In this document: positions 7,710 to 14,672 of the stretch, piece after piece
How positions within the stretch are numbered: position 1 is the stretch's first letter
How the letters are laid out: each line of letters begins with the position of its first letter
Source of the DNA: Polaromonas sp.
GTDB taxonomy: Bacteria; Pseudomonadota; Gammaproteobacteria; Burkholderiales; Burkholderiaceae_C
DNA: 20,401 nt
Reading direction: 5' to 3'
Assembly (NCBI GenBank): GCA_028292345.1
Contig: JAQGMN010000202.1
Coordinates: 1-20,401, forward strand
The notes under the pieces: model-generated
The model's database searches: none
What the model was told of the DNA's origin: nothing
The model's input: only the letters and a program-made list of their open reading frames with translations
Made by a program: the position numbers and the translations under genes

Positions 7710-7799
7710 CAGGGCCGCGGAACCGGCTTAGCCGGGCCGCAGGCGCAGCGGCCCCCCCGGGGGGCAGCGAACCACACGAAGTGGGGAGCGTGGGGGCCA
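7710..7799 (+). repeat. Family-1 repeat copy B, abutting the dapD stop codon
   Basis: It runs from CAGGGCCGCGG to GTGGGGGCCA. Stems are CCGGC-TTA-GCCGG, GGCCGC...GCGGCC, GCCCCCC/GGGGGGC and CCAC...GTGG. Its end touches the dapD stop codon (7800-7802), so the dapD transcript carries the hairpins immediately after translation ends. Confidence 0.85.
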
Positions 7800-8627
7800 T
7801 CAGTCCCGCAGCAGGTCGTTCAGGCTGGTGGTGGCGCGGGTCTTGGCATCGACCCGCTTGACGATGACGGCGCAATACAGGCTGTACTTGCCGCCGGCCT
7901 TGGGCAGGTTGCCCGACACCACGACCGAGCCGGCCGGAATGCGGCCGTAGCTCACGGTGTCGCTTTCGCGGTCGTAAATCGGCGTGCTCTGGCCGATGTA
8001 CACGCCCATCGAGATCACCGAGTTTTCCTCGACGATCACGCCTTCGACGATTTCGGAACGCGCGCCGATGAAGCAGTTGTCCTCGATGATGGTCGGGTTC
8101 GCCTGCATCGGCTCGAGCACGCCGCCAATGCCGACGCCGCCCGACAGATGCACGTTCTTGCCGATCTGCGCGCAGGAACCCACCGCGGCCCAGGTGTCGA
8201 CCATCGTGCCTTCATCGACATAAGCGCCGATGTTGACATAGCTGGGCATCAGGATCGCCCCCTTGGCAATGAAGCTGCCCCGGCGCGCCACGGCGGGCGG
8301 CACCACGCGAACGCCGGTGGCGCGCATTTCCTGCTCGCTCAGGTGCGAGAACTTGGTCGGCACCTTGTCGTAAAAGCCCAGTTCGCCGGCGCGCATCAAC
8401 TCGTTGTCCTTCAGGCGAAAGCTCAGCAGCACGGCTTTCTTGATCCACTGGTGAACCGTCCACTGGCCGACGCCCTGCCGCGTGGCGACGCGCAGCGAGC
8501 CGTTGTTGAGTTCGGCAATCGTCTGCTCGACGGCATCCAGCACCTCCTGCGGCGCGGCGGTGGGCGAGAGGCTGGCGCGGTTTTCCCAGGCGGCGTCGAT
8601 GATGGCTTGGAGGTGGTCTTGTGTCAT
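7800..8627 (-). CDS. dapD: Tetrahydrodipicolinate N-succinyltransferase DapD
   Basis: Transfers succinate from succinyl-CoA to tetrahydrodipicolinate, the step that commits the pathway to the succinylase branch of lysine/diaminopimelate synthesis. Its 275 residues match the family length (274 in E. coli). An N-terminal helical part is followed by the characteristic region AVARRGSFIAKGAILMPSYV. A run of hexapeptide repeats then forms the left-handed beta helix (IGAYVDEGTMVDTWAAVGSC, IGKNVHLSGGVGIGGVLEP, IEDNCFIGARSEIVEGVIV). The end is the usual VKRVDAKTRATTSLNDLLRD. The start ATG at 8627 lies 12 bp after the dapC stop, so the two genes are co-transcribed. There is no strong ribosome site, only an A-rich spacer. 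Confidence 0.96.
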   Translation of the reverse strand: MTQDHLQAIIDAAWENRASLSPTAAPQEVLDAVEQTIAELNNGSLRVATRQGVGQWTVHQWIKKAVLLSFRLKDNELMRAGELGFYDKVPTKFSHLSEQEMRATGVRVVPPAVARRGSFIAKGAILMPSYVNIGAYVDEGTMVDTWAAVGSCAQIGKNVHLSGGVGIGGVLEPMQANPTIIEDNCFIGARSEIVEGVIVEENSVISMGVYIGQSTPIYDRESDTVSYGRIPAGSVVVSGNLPKAGGKYSLYCAVIVKRVDAKTRATTSLNDLLRD

Positions 8628-8639
8628 TTTTTAAGAATC

Positions 8640-9848
8640 TCAGAGAGCTTTGGATTGGATGAACTGGACGATGCGGCGGGCCGCTTCGACGCATTCTGCG
8701 GTTTCGGCCACCAGCGCCATGCGGATTCGGCCGGCGCCGGGATTGAACCCCTGCGCATCGCGCGCCAGGAAACTGCCCGGCAGCACGACGACATTGTAAA
8801 GAGCCAACAATTCACGTGAAAACGCCGTGTCCGAACCCTGGAACGCCGCCGGCACGGCCGCCCACAGGTAAAAGCCGGCGTCGGGCAGGGCCACGTCCAT
8901 CACGCCGGCCAGCAGCGGCGTGACCTGCGCGAACTTTTCGCGGTACCGGGCGCGGTTGTCGATGACATGCGCCTCGTCGGCCCAGGCGGCCATGCTGGCG
9001 GCCTGCACGATGGGGCTCATGGCGCTGCCGTGGTAGGTGCGGTAGAGCAGGAACGACTTGATGAGGGCCGCATCGCCGGCGACAAAACCGCTGCGCAGGC
9101 CGGGCACGTTGCTGCGCTTGGACAGGCTGGTCAGCGCGATCAGGTTTTTAAAATCGTGGCGGCCGAGCTTGGCGGCGGCTTCCAGCCCGCCCAGCGGGGC
9201 TTCGCTGCGGAAATAAATCTCGCTGTAGCATTCGTCCGAGGCAATCACGAAGCCGTGCTCGTCGCTCAGGCGAAACAGCAGTTCCCATTCGTCGATCCCC
9301 ATCACCGCGCCGGTCGGGTTCCCGGGCGAGCAGACAAACAGCAACTGGGTTTTTTCCCACACCGCCGCGGGCACGGCGGCCCAGTCGATGCCGAAGTTGC
9401 GCGCCGCCTCGCTCGGCGCGAACCACGGCGCGGCGCCGGCCAGCAGCGCCGCGCCTTCGTAGATTTGGTAGAACGGGTTGGGGCTGATGACTGTTGCACC
9501 GGGCTGGCTCGGGTCGATCACGGTTTGCGCCAGCGCGAACAGCGCCTCGCGCGAGCCGTTGACCGGCAGTATCTGCGTCGCCGGGTCCACCTTCAGCCCG
9601 CCGTAGCGCCGCGCCAGCCAGTCGCTCAGGGTCTGGCGCAATTTGGGTTCGCCCAGCGTGCCGGGGTAGCTCGCCAGGCCGCCAAGGCTGCCCGTCAGCG
9701 CATCCTTGATGAGCTGCGGCGTGGCATGGCGCGGCTCGCCGATGCCCAGGCTGATGGGTAGGTACGCCGGGTTGGGCGTGACATCGGCATGCAGCTGGCG
9801 CAGCCGCTCGAAGGGGTAGGGCTGGAGGCGGGAAAGCAGGGGATTCAT
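8640..9848 (-). CDS. dapC: Succinyldiaminopimelate aminotransferase DapC
   Basis: PLP-dependent class I aminotransferase that makes N-succinyl-LL-diaminopimelate from the 2-amino-6-keto precursor, the step between DapD and DapE. It is 402 residues. PLP-site motifs are the schiff-base K244 in SLSKRSNVPGLRSGF, N177 in CSPGNPTG, D205 in IASDECYSEIYF and the glycine-rich NGSREALF. The N terminus MNPLLSRLQPYPFERLRQL is typical of the betaproteobacterial DapC. Clustering with dapD and dapE supports this over a general aspartate or ArgD-type aminotransferase. The ATG at 9848 has no ribosome site in front, but GATAAT ends eight bases upstream, which would place transcription start almost at the ATG. 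Confidence 0.93.
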   Translation of the reverse strand: MNPLLSRLQPYPFERLRQLHADVTPNPAYLPISLGIGEPRHATPQLIKDALTGSLGGLASYPGTLGEPKLRQTLSDWLARRYGGLKVDPATQILPVNGSREALFALAQTVIDPSQPGATVISPNPFYQIYEGAALLAGAAPWFAPSEAARNFGIDWAAVPAAVWEKTQLLFVCSPGNPTGAVMGIDEWELLFRLSDEHGFVIASDECYSEIYFRSEAPLGGLEAAAKLGRHDFKNLIALTSLSKRSNVPGLRSGFVAGDAALIKSFLLYRTYHGSAMSPIVQAASMAAWADEAHVIDNRARYREKFAQVTPLLAGVMDVALPDAGFYLWAAVPAAFQGSDTAFSRELLALYNVVVLPGSFLARDAQGFNPGAGRIRMALVAETAECVEAARRIVQFIQSKAL

Positions 9849-9901
9849 GGGGTGCGATTATCTCTGACGGATGAAGCGCCGCTTCACTCCCCAGTGCCCT
9901 A

Positions 9902-9926
9902 TTTGTGCCACAGGCTGTGGCACAAA
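9902..9926. repeat. Perfect 11-bp inverted repeat upstream of dapC
   Basis: TTTGTGCCACA and TGTGGCACAAA are exact reverse complements around a 3-base GGC centre. It lies 53 bp upstream of the dapC start. It could be a binding site for a dimeric regulator or a transcript hairpin; no T run follows on either strand, so a terminator is unlikely. Confidence 0.6.
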
Positions 9927-10031
9927 CGCCAGCCTGCGCTGGATGCCGCGCTGTGAAAATCATCATTCCGCGCAGTGCATTACAAATTTCCAATGCCAGC
10001 TAACCATGTTGGTAAGCCAGTTAGGCTGTTA

Positions 10032-10101
10032 TTTTTACTATGAATTTAATAGCTGCTTACCCAGATGCAGCATGCGCTAGACGCTGATTATTCATAAAAT
10101 T
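10032..10101 (+). repeat. Family-2 dispersed repeat copy, intergenic
   Basis: It aligns with the dapE copy in the same orientation: CTATGAATTTAATAGCTG against CTATTGATTCAATAGCTG, then GCAGCATGCGC against GCAGCTTGCGC, then an AT-rich end. It is AT-richer than the copies inside genes, as expected without coding constraint. It lies 65 bp downstream of vapC. Confidence 0.6.
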
Positions 10102-10165
10102 AGGTGAATTCAGGCTTGTAGACTGGTTTTCGGTCAGGCGTATGGACTTCGCTTTGCTGTCAATG

Positions 10166-10573
10166 TCAAGCCATCCAGTCTTCAAGTTTGAGCTTCGACA
10201 CTTTTTCAAAGTGCCGGATGTTGTGGGTGACCAGAATCAGGTCTTCGGCCAGCGCATGGGCGGCAATCCGGGTGTCGAGTTCGCCAATCGGCGTGCCCTG
10301 GCGCTTGTGCAGCGCCTTGATGGCGCCGTAGTGGTCAGCCGCTGCCGTCGTCCAGGGTAGTGTGGGCAGCTGGTCTAACAGCAAGTCAATCCGGCGCCGC
10401 CTCTTGTCGGTGGTGGCCATCAAGGCTTGACCGTAGCGCATTTCTGCGCGAGTCAGCACCGAAATGACGGCCTCCTGGGCTTGCAAGGCATGCGCCATGC
10501 GTTCGACCAGCGCTGCTTCGAATCCCTTGAGGAAATAACCGAGGATATTGATGTCAAGCAGATAGGGCTTCAC
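10166..10573 (-). CDS. vapC: VapC-type PIN-domain ribonuclease toxin
   Basis: PIN-domain endoribonuclease, toxic half of a type II toxin-antitoxin pair; family members cleave tRNA or rRNA when freed from VapB. It is 135 residues. Acidic residues expected for the metal site are D7 (YLLDINIL), E44 (RAEMRYG) and D100 (GELDTRIAAHA). The C-terminal VTHNIRHFEKV corresponds to the family's VTNNTREF, with N118 in the fourth position. Two small departures from the common consensus are LDIN instead of LDTN and THN instead of TNN. It starts with GTG at 10573, overlapping the vapB stop as GTGA, so it depends on vapB translation. This and the alignment of LLDINIL near the start fix the start codon. Confidence 0.88.
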   Translation of the reverse strand: MKPYLLDINILGYFLKGFEAALVERMAHALQAQEAVISVLTRAEMRYGQALMATTDKRRRRIDLLLDQLPTLPWTTAAADHYGAIKALHKRQGTPIGELDTRIAAHALAEDLILVTHNIRHFEKVSKLKLEDWMA

Positions 10574-10863
10574 CGCTGGACCCCTGTAGCGGGCAGCGGT
10601 TCAGCCCATTCTTCAAGGGGATTGGGTGATGCTTCATCAGACCGCTCGGGAATGAAGTCTTCCGTAAAAGGGTTTTCCTTGATCATTTTGATCAGCTCAG
10701 CGAGATCGCGTTGGCGTTTGTCATTGTCTTTCGGTTTGATGGTTATCTCACCTGTAATGTCGTTTTTGGTGATCCACACCTCGGTTGCATCAACCCTGAA
10801 CGCCTTGGGTAATCGGATGGCCTGGCTGTTGCCCGTGGTAAAGACTTTGGCTGTTGCTGGCAT
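10570..10863 (-). CDS. vapB: VapB-type antitoxin (AbrB/MazE-like fold)
   Basis: 97-residue antitoxin that binds VapC and, in characterised pairs, also represses its own promoter. The N-terminal half is a SpoVT/AbrB-type swapped-hairpin DNA-binding domain (AKVFTTGNSQAIRLPKAFRV). The C-terminal half is charged and proline-rich (ENPFTEDFIPERSDEA), fitting a flexible toxin-wrapping tail. I chose ATG 10863 because GGGGAG (complement of 10870-10875) sits six bases upstream and the family begins this way. An open frame continues to 10929, but it reads through the promoter-like AT-rich DNA. The gene overlaps vapC by four bases and diverges from smc. Confidence 0.88.
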   Translation of the reverse strand: MPATAKVFTTGNSQAIRLPKAFRVDATEVWITKNDITGEITIKPKDNDKRQRDLAELIKMIKENPFTEDFIPERSDEASPNPLEEWAEPLPATGVQR

Positions 10864-10869
10864 GGTGAG

Positions 10870-10875
10870 CTCCCC
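10870..10875 (-). promoter_or_regulatory. Ribosome binding site deciding the vapB start
   Basis: GGGGAG on the minus strand with a 6-base spacer to ATG 10863. It is one of the best ribosome sites in the window and rules in favour of the shorter vapB. Confidence 0.75.
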
Positions 10876-10912
10876 AGTTTTCGGATTAATGTATATATGA
10901 AAACGTAAAAAA

Positions 10913-10949
10913 ATTTTATCACCGGCCAAGCGATCATTTCAGGATCGCT
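10913..10949 (-). promoter_or_regulatory. Candidate vapBC promoter with inverted-repeat operator
   Basis: On the minus strand CTGAAA (10942-10937) and TAAAAT (10918-10913) are spaced 18 bp. A perfect 7-bp inverted repeat, AGCGATC...GATCGCT (10929-10949), surrounds the -35-like hexamer. This would suit VapB/VapC autorepression. A second symmetrical AT sequence (GTATATATG, 10891-10899) lies between promoter and gene. All of this is inferred from pattern alone. Confidence 0.35.
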
Positions 10950-10966
10950 GTTGCTTTTTTACGGCC

Positions 10967-10995
10967 TTGGCGGCGTATGCAACTGCGCTTAAAAA
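10967..10995 (+). promoter_or_regulatory. Weak candidate promoter for smc
   Basis: TTGGCG (10967-10972) and TAAAAA (10990-10995) with a 17-bp spacer, about 115 bp before the smc start. Each hexamer matches the sigma-70 consensus at only four of six bases, so this is a guess based on spacing and position. Confidence 0.2.
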
Positions 10996-11111
10996 CCGTG
11001 CGTCGCTCGGGTAACATCACAGGCCGTGTTCCGCCCGCCCGTGGCGCTGCGGGTTCACAAGCGTTAAAACCATCAACGAGTTAGCCCCAGGCTCAACAAC
11101 ACAGGCCCGCC

Positions 11112-14100
11112 GTGCGTCTCAATTCGATCAAGTTAGCCGGTTTCAAGTCGTTTGCCGACCCGACCCATTTCCAGCTGCCGGGCCAGCTGGTCGGCGTGGT
11201 CGGCCCCAACGGCTGCGGCAAGTCCAACATCATGGACGCCGTACGCTGGGTCCTGGGCGAGAGCAAGGCGTCGGAACTGCGCGGCGAGTCGATGCAGGAC
11301 GTGATCTTCAGCGGCACCACCACCCGCAAGTCGGCCAGCCGCGCCAGCGTGGAGCTGGTGTTCGACAATGCCGACCACCGGGCTGGCGGGCAATGGGGCC
11401 AGTATGAGGAAATCGCCGTCAAGCGGGTGTTGACGCGCGACGGCACGTCGAGCTACTACCTGAACAACCAGCCGGTTCGCCGCCGCGACGTGCAGGACGT
11501 GTTCCTGGGCACCGGGCTGGGGCCGCGCGCCTACGCCATCATCGGCCAGGGCACGATCAGCCGCATCATCGAATCCAAACCCGAGGAACTGCGCCTGTTC
11601 CTCGAAGAAGCCGCCGGCGTGTCCAAGTACAAGGAGCGCCGCCGCGAAACCGCCAACCGCTTGAGCGACACGCGCGAGAACCTGATTCGCGTCGAAGACA
11701 TCCTGCGCGAACTCAATGCCAATCTGGAACGGCTCGAAAAGCAGGCCGAAGTCGCCCTGCGCTACAACATGCTGCAGGCCGCCGGCACCCTGAAGCAGCA
11801 CCAGCTGTGGTTCATGAAGCGCGCCGAGAGCGAGGCCGACCAGGCCAGGGTCCGGCTGGAGGCCGGGAAATCGATCAATGACCTGGAAAGCCGCGTGGCC
11901 GATTTGCGCCATGTCGAGGCCGATCTGGAAACCATCCGCCAGGCGCACTATGCGGCCGGCGACCAGGTCAACCAGGCGCAGGGCAAGCTGTACGAGGCCA
12001 GCGCCGAGGTGGGGCGGCTGGAAGCCGAAATCCGCTTCGTGGTCGAGGGCCGGCTGCGCGTGGAGCAGCGTCTGCTCCAGCTGAAAGAGCAATCCGCCCA
12101 GTGGGCCACGCGCGGCGAAGACGCGGCGGTCGAGTCCGAAAGCCTGGCCGGGCAAAGCTTTGACGCCGAGGAAAAGGCCGAACTGCTGGCCGCGCAGCTG
12201 GAGGAGCAGCAGGACCAGCTGCCGGCGCTCGAAGAAGCGCTGCGCCAGGCCCAGGCGGCGGCGAATGCGCAGCGCGCCGGCGTGGCGCAGGTGCAGCAGC
12301 AACTCCAGGTGCTGGCCGCCGAGCAGCGCCATGTGCAAGAGCAGCTGCGCATGCTCGGTCTGCGCCATGAGCGCCTGTCGGCGGACCGCAAGGCGCTGGG
12401 CGCACCCGACGAGGCGCGGCTGGCCAGCCTGAATTCGCAGCTCGACGATGCGCATGAAGCGCAGGCCGTGGCAGAGGCTCGACTGCAGGAACTGACCGAA
12501 GCCGTGCCGCAGCTGGACGAGGCGCGGCGTTCGCTTCAGCAGGCGGCCAATGCCGAATCGGCCCGGCGCGCCGACCTGTCGGCGAAGCTCGAAGCGCTCA
12601 AGGCGCTGCAGGAAAAGGTCAGGACCGACGGCAAGCTCAGGCCCTGGCTGGCCAGGCACGGCCTTGAGCATCTTCAGGGCCTGTGGAGCCGCCTGCACAT
12701 CGAGCAGGGCTGGGAAAACGCGCTGGAAGCCGCGCTGCGCGAGCGCCTGGGCGCGCTGGAGGTCAGCCGGCTCGACATCGTGCGCGGTTTTGCCGGCACC
12801 GACGCGCGCGGCCAGATGCAGGGCCCGCCCGCCAAGCTGTCGTTCTACACGCCGCCGCAGGCCGCCGTGCCAGGCCGCGCCAGTCCGGCGCACACTCTCA
12901 AGCCGCTGGTTGACCTGCTGCGCCTGAACGACGCCGGGCTGTCGGCGCTGCTGGACGACTGGCTGGACGGCTGCTTCACCGCGCCGACGCTCGACGACGC
13001 CCTGGCCGCGCGCGGCCGGCTGGAGCCCGGCCAGGCGATCTATGTCATGGGCGGCCATGCGGTCACGGCGCACAGCGTGAGCTTTTACGCGCCCGATTCC
13101 GAGCAGGCCGGCCTGCTGGCGCGTGCGCAGGAGATCGACAACCTCGAAAAAGGCCTGCGCGCGCAAGCGCTGATCAGCGAGGAAGCCCGGGCGGCGCTGG
13201 CCCGCGCTGAAGCCAGCTACCTGGACGCCAGCCAGCGCCTGGCGGCGGCGCGCCGCGAAGCGGCCGAAGGGCAGAACCAGCGCCATGCGCTGCAGGTCGA
13301 AGTGCTGCGCTTGAGCCAGCTGGCCGAGCAGGCGCGCGCGCGCAGCCAGCAGATCCAGGCCGACCTGGCCGAAATCGAGGCCCAGCTTGAGGAACTGCAG
13401 GAGCGCAAGATCACCGCCGAGGGGCGGTTTGAAGAACTCGACATGCAGCTGGCCGACAGCCAGGAGCGCCATGCCCAGCTGGAAGACCGCGTGATCGCCA
13501 CCGAGCGCCGCCGCGCCGAATCGCGCGAGCAGCAGCGCACGCTGGAGCGGCAACTGCAGGAAGCGCAGTTTGCGCTGCGCACCCTGGCCGCGCGGCGCGA
13601 GGAACTGGCGCGCTCCATCGCCATTGCCGCAGCCCAGGCATCGTCGATTGCCGCCGAGGAAGGCCGCGCCCGGGACGAACTGTCGCGCCTGACGGACGCG
13701 GCCGCGCAGGGCGGGCTTCAGGATGCGCTGAATGCCAAGATGGCGCGCGAAGCCGAGCTGCTGGCCCAGCGCAGCCACTACGACGACCTGACCCACCGGC
13801 TGCGCAGCAGCGACGAGCGCCGCGCCGCGCTGGAACGCGAACTCGATCCGCTGCGCCAGCGCATCACCGAATTCCAGCTGAAAGAGCAGGCCGCCCGGCT
13901 GGGCTTCGAGCAATATGCCCAGCTGCTGCTTGACGCGCAGGCCGACCTGCCGGCGGTCCAGGCGTCCATCGAGGCCGGCAACGTCCGCATCGGCGGCCTG
14001 CAGGGCGAAATCGACCGCATCCAGCGTGATATTCACGCGCTGGGCGCAGTGAACCTGGCCGCGCTGGACGAGCTGGCCATCGCCCGGGAACGCAAGCAGT

Positions 14101-14657
14101 TCCTCGACGCGCAGTCGGCCGACCTGAACGAGGCCATGGCGACGCTGGAGGACGCGATCCGCAAGATCGACATGGAAACCCGCGATTTGCTCTCCAGCAC
14201 CTTTGAAGCCGTCAATGGCCACTTCGGCCGCATGTTTCCGGAGCTGTTCGGCGGCGGCAATGCCCGGCTGGTGATGACCGGCGAGGAAATCCTGGACGCC
14301 GGCGTGCAGGTCATGGCGCAGCCGCCGGGCAAGAAAAACCAGACCATCCACCTGCTCTCGGGCGGCGAAAAGGCGCTGACCGCGATTGCGCTGGTGTTCG
14401 CGATTTTCCAGCTCAATCCGGCGCCGTTCTGCCTGCTGGACGAGGTCGATGCGCCGCTCGACGATGCCAACACCGAACGGTATGCCAAACTCGTGTCCAG
14501 CATGAGCAAGGAAACCCAGTTTTTATTCATCAGCCACAACAAGATCGCCATGGAAATGGCCGAGCAGCTGATTGGCGTGACCATGCAGGAGCAGGGCGTG
14601 TCCCGCATCGTCGCCGTTGACATGCAGGCCGCCCTGAGCCTTGCCGAAATAGCCTGA
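11112..14657 (+). CDS. smc: Chromosome partition/condensation protein SMC
   Basis: Large ATPase that, with ScpA and ScpB, organises and separates the chromosome. It is 1181 residues, the normal length. The N-terminal head has Walker A GPNGCGKSN (31-39), followed by the AYAIIGQGTISRIIESKPEELR region and the EEAAGVSKYKERRRET motif. Two long Ala/Glu/Gln/Arg-rich coiled coils (about 170-505 and 665-1000) flank a hinge (about 508-665, beginning near LRPWLARHGLEHLQGLW). The C-terminal head carries signature LSGGEKAL (from 1082) and Walker B FCLLDEVDAPLDD with D1110 and E1111. The start is GTG at 11112, chosen because MRLNSIKLAGFKSF is the standard SMC beginning. zipA follows after 15 bp. Confidence 0.97.
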   Translation: MRLNSIKLAGFKSFADPTHFQLPGQLVGVVGPNGCGKSNIMDAVRWVLGESKASELRGESMQDVIFSGTTTRKSASRASVELVFDNADHRAGGQWGQYEEIAVKRVLTRDGTSSYYLNNQPVRRRDVQDVFLGTGLGPRAYAIIGQGTISRIIESKPEELRLFLEEAAGVSKYKERRRETANRLSDTRENLIRVEDILRELNANLERLEKQAEVALRYNMLQAAGTLKQHQLWFMKRAESEADQARVRLEAGKSINDLESRVADLRHVEADLETIRQAHYAAGDQVNQAQGKLYEASAEVGRLEAEIRFVVEGRLRVEQRLLQLKEQSAQWATRGEDAAVESESLAGQSFDAEEKAELLAAQLEEQQDQLPALEEALRQAQAAANAQRAGVAQVQQQLQVLAAEQRHVQEQLRMLGLRHERLSADRKALGAPDEARLASLNSQLDDAHEAQAVAEARLQELTEAVPQLDEARRSLQQAANAESARRADLSAKLEALKALQEKVRTDGKLRPWLARHGLEHLQGLWSRLHIEQGWENALEAALRERLGALEVSRLDIVRGFAGTDARGQMQGPPAKLSFYTPPQAAVPGRASPAHTLKPLVDLLRLNDAGLSALLDDWLDGCFTAPTLDDALAARGRLEPGQAIYVMGGHAVTAHSVSFYAPDSEQAGLLARAQEIDNLEKGLRAQALISEEARAALARAEASYLDASQRLAAARREAAEGQNQRHALQVEVLRLSQLAEQARARSQQIQADLAEIEAQLEELQERKITAEGRFEELDMQLADSQERHAQLEDRVIATERRRAESREQQRTLERQLQEAQFALRTLAARREELARSIAIAAAQASSIAAEEGRARDELSRLTDAAAQGGLQDALNAKMAREAELLAQRSHYDDLTHRLRSSDERRAALERELDPLRQRITEFQLKEQAARLGFEQYAQLLLDAQADLPAVQASIEAGNVRIGGLQGEIDRIQRDIHALGAVNLAALDELAIARERKQFLDAQSADLNEAMATLEDAIRKIDMETRDLLSSTFEAVNGHFGRMFPELFGGGNARLVMTGEEILDAGVQVMAQPPGKKNQTIHLLSGGEKALTAIALVFAIFQLNPAPFCLLDEVDAPLDDANTERYAKLVSSMSKETQFLFISHNKIAMEMAEQLIGVTMQEQGVSRIVAVDMQAALSLAEIA

Positions 14658-14672
14658 ACCCATCCAAACATC

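Larger units (their letters stand above)
7578..7799. other. Gap between pilU and dapD, largely family-1 repeat DNA
   Basis: 222 bp with no gene. Reading on the plus strand it holds a short unassigned stretch, a partial family-1 copy (7655-7687) and a complete copy (7710-7799). Any pilU promoter would have to lie in or next to these repeats; I see no convincing -10/-35 pair. Confidence 0.6.
9849..10165. other. Gap between dapC and vapC
   Basis: 317 bp without a supportable gene. From the dapC side it holds a possible -10 (GATAAT on the minus strand, complement of 9857-9862), a TGAAGC-GCC-GCTTCA hairpin (9872-9886), a perfect 11-bp inverted repeat (9902-9926), a CCAGC...GCTGG hairpin (9929-9942) and a family-2 repeat (10032-10101). 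The right half is visibly more AT-rich than the neighbouring genes. Confidence 0.6.

Noticed and set aside
6335..7799. The family-1 copies as a CRISPR array or insertion-sequence ends
   Set aside because: There is no regular spacer pattern, no transposase, and a similar copy lies inside ligA in the other orientation; they behave as dispersed stand-alone elements.
6432..8819. A 795-codon plus-strand open frame across pilU, the repeat gap and dapD
   Set aside because: It is antisense to two well-supported genes and has biased, domain-free composition; a by-product of high GC.
10864..10929. Longer vapB starting at ATG 10929
   Set aside because: It reads through the AT-rich promoter-like region, while ATG 10863 has an excellent ribosome site and the family N terminus.
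11133..14351. A 1072-codon open frame on the minus strand, antisense to smc
   Set aside because: Its translation is Leu/Arg/Gly/Gln/His-rich with no recognisable domain and mirrors the codon bias of smc in GC-rich DNA. smc itself has every expected motif.
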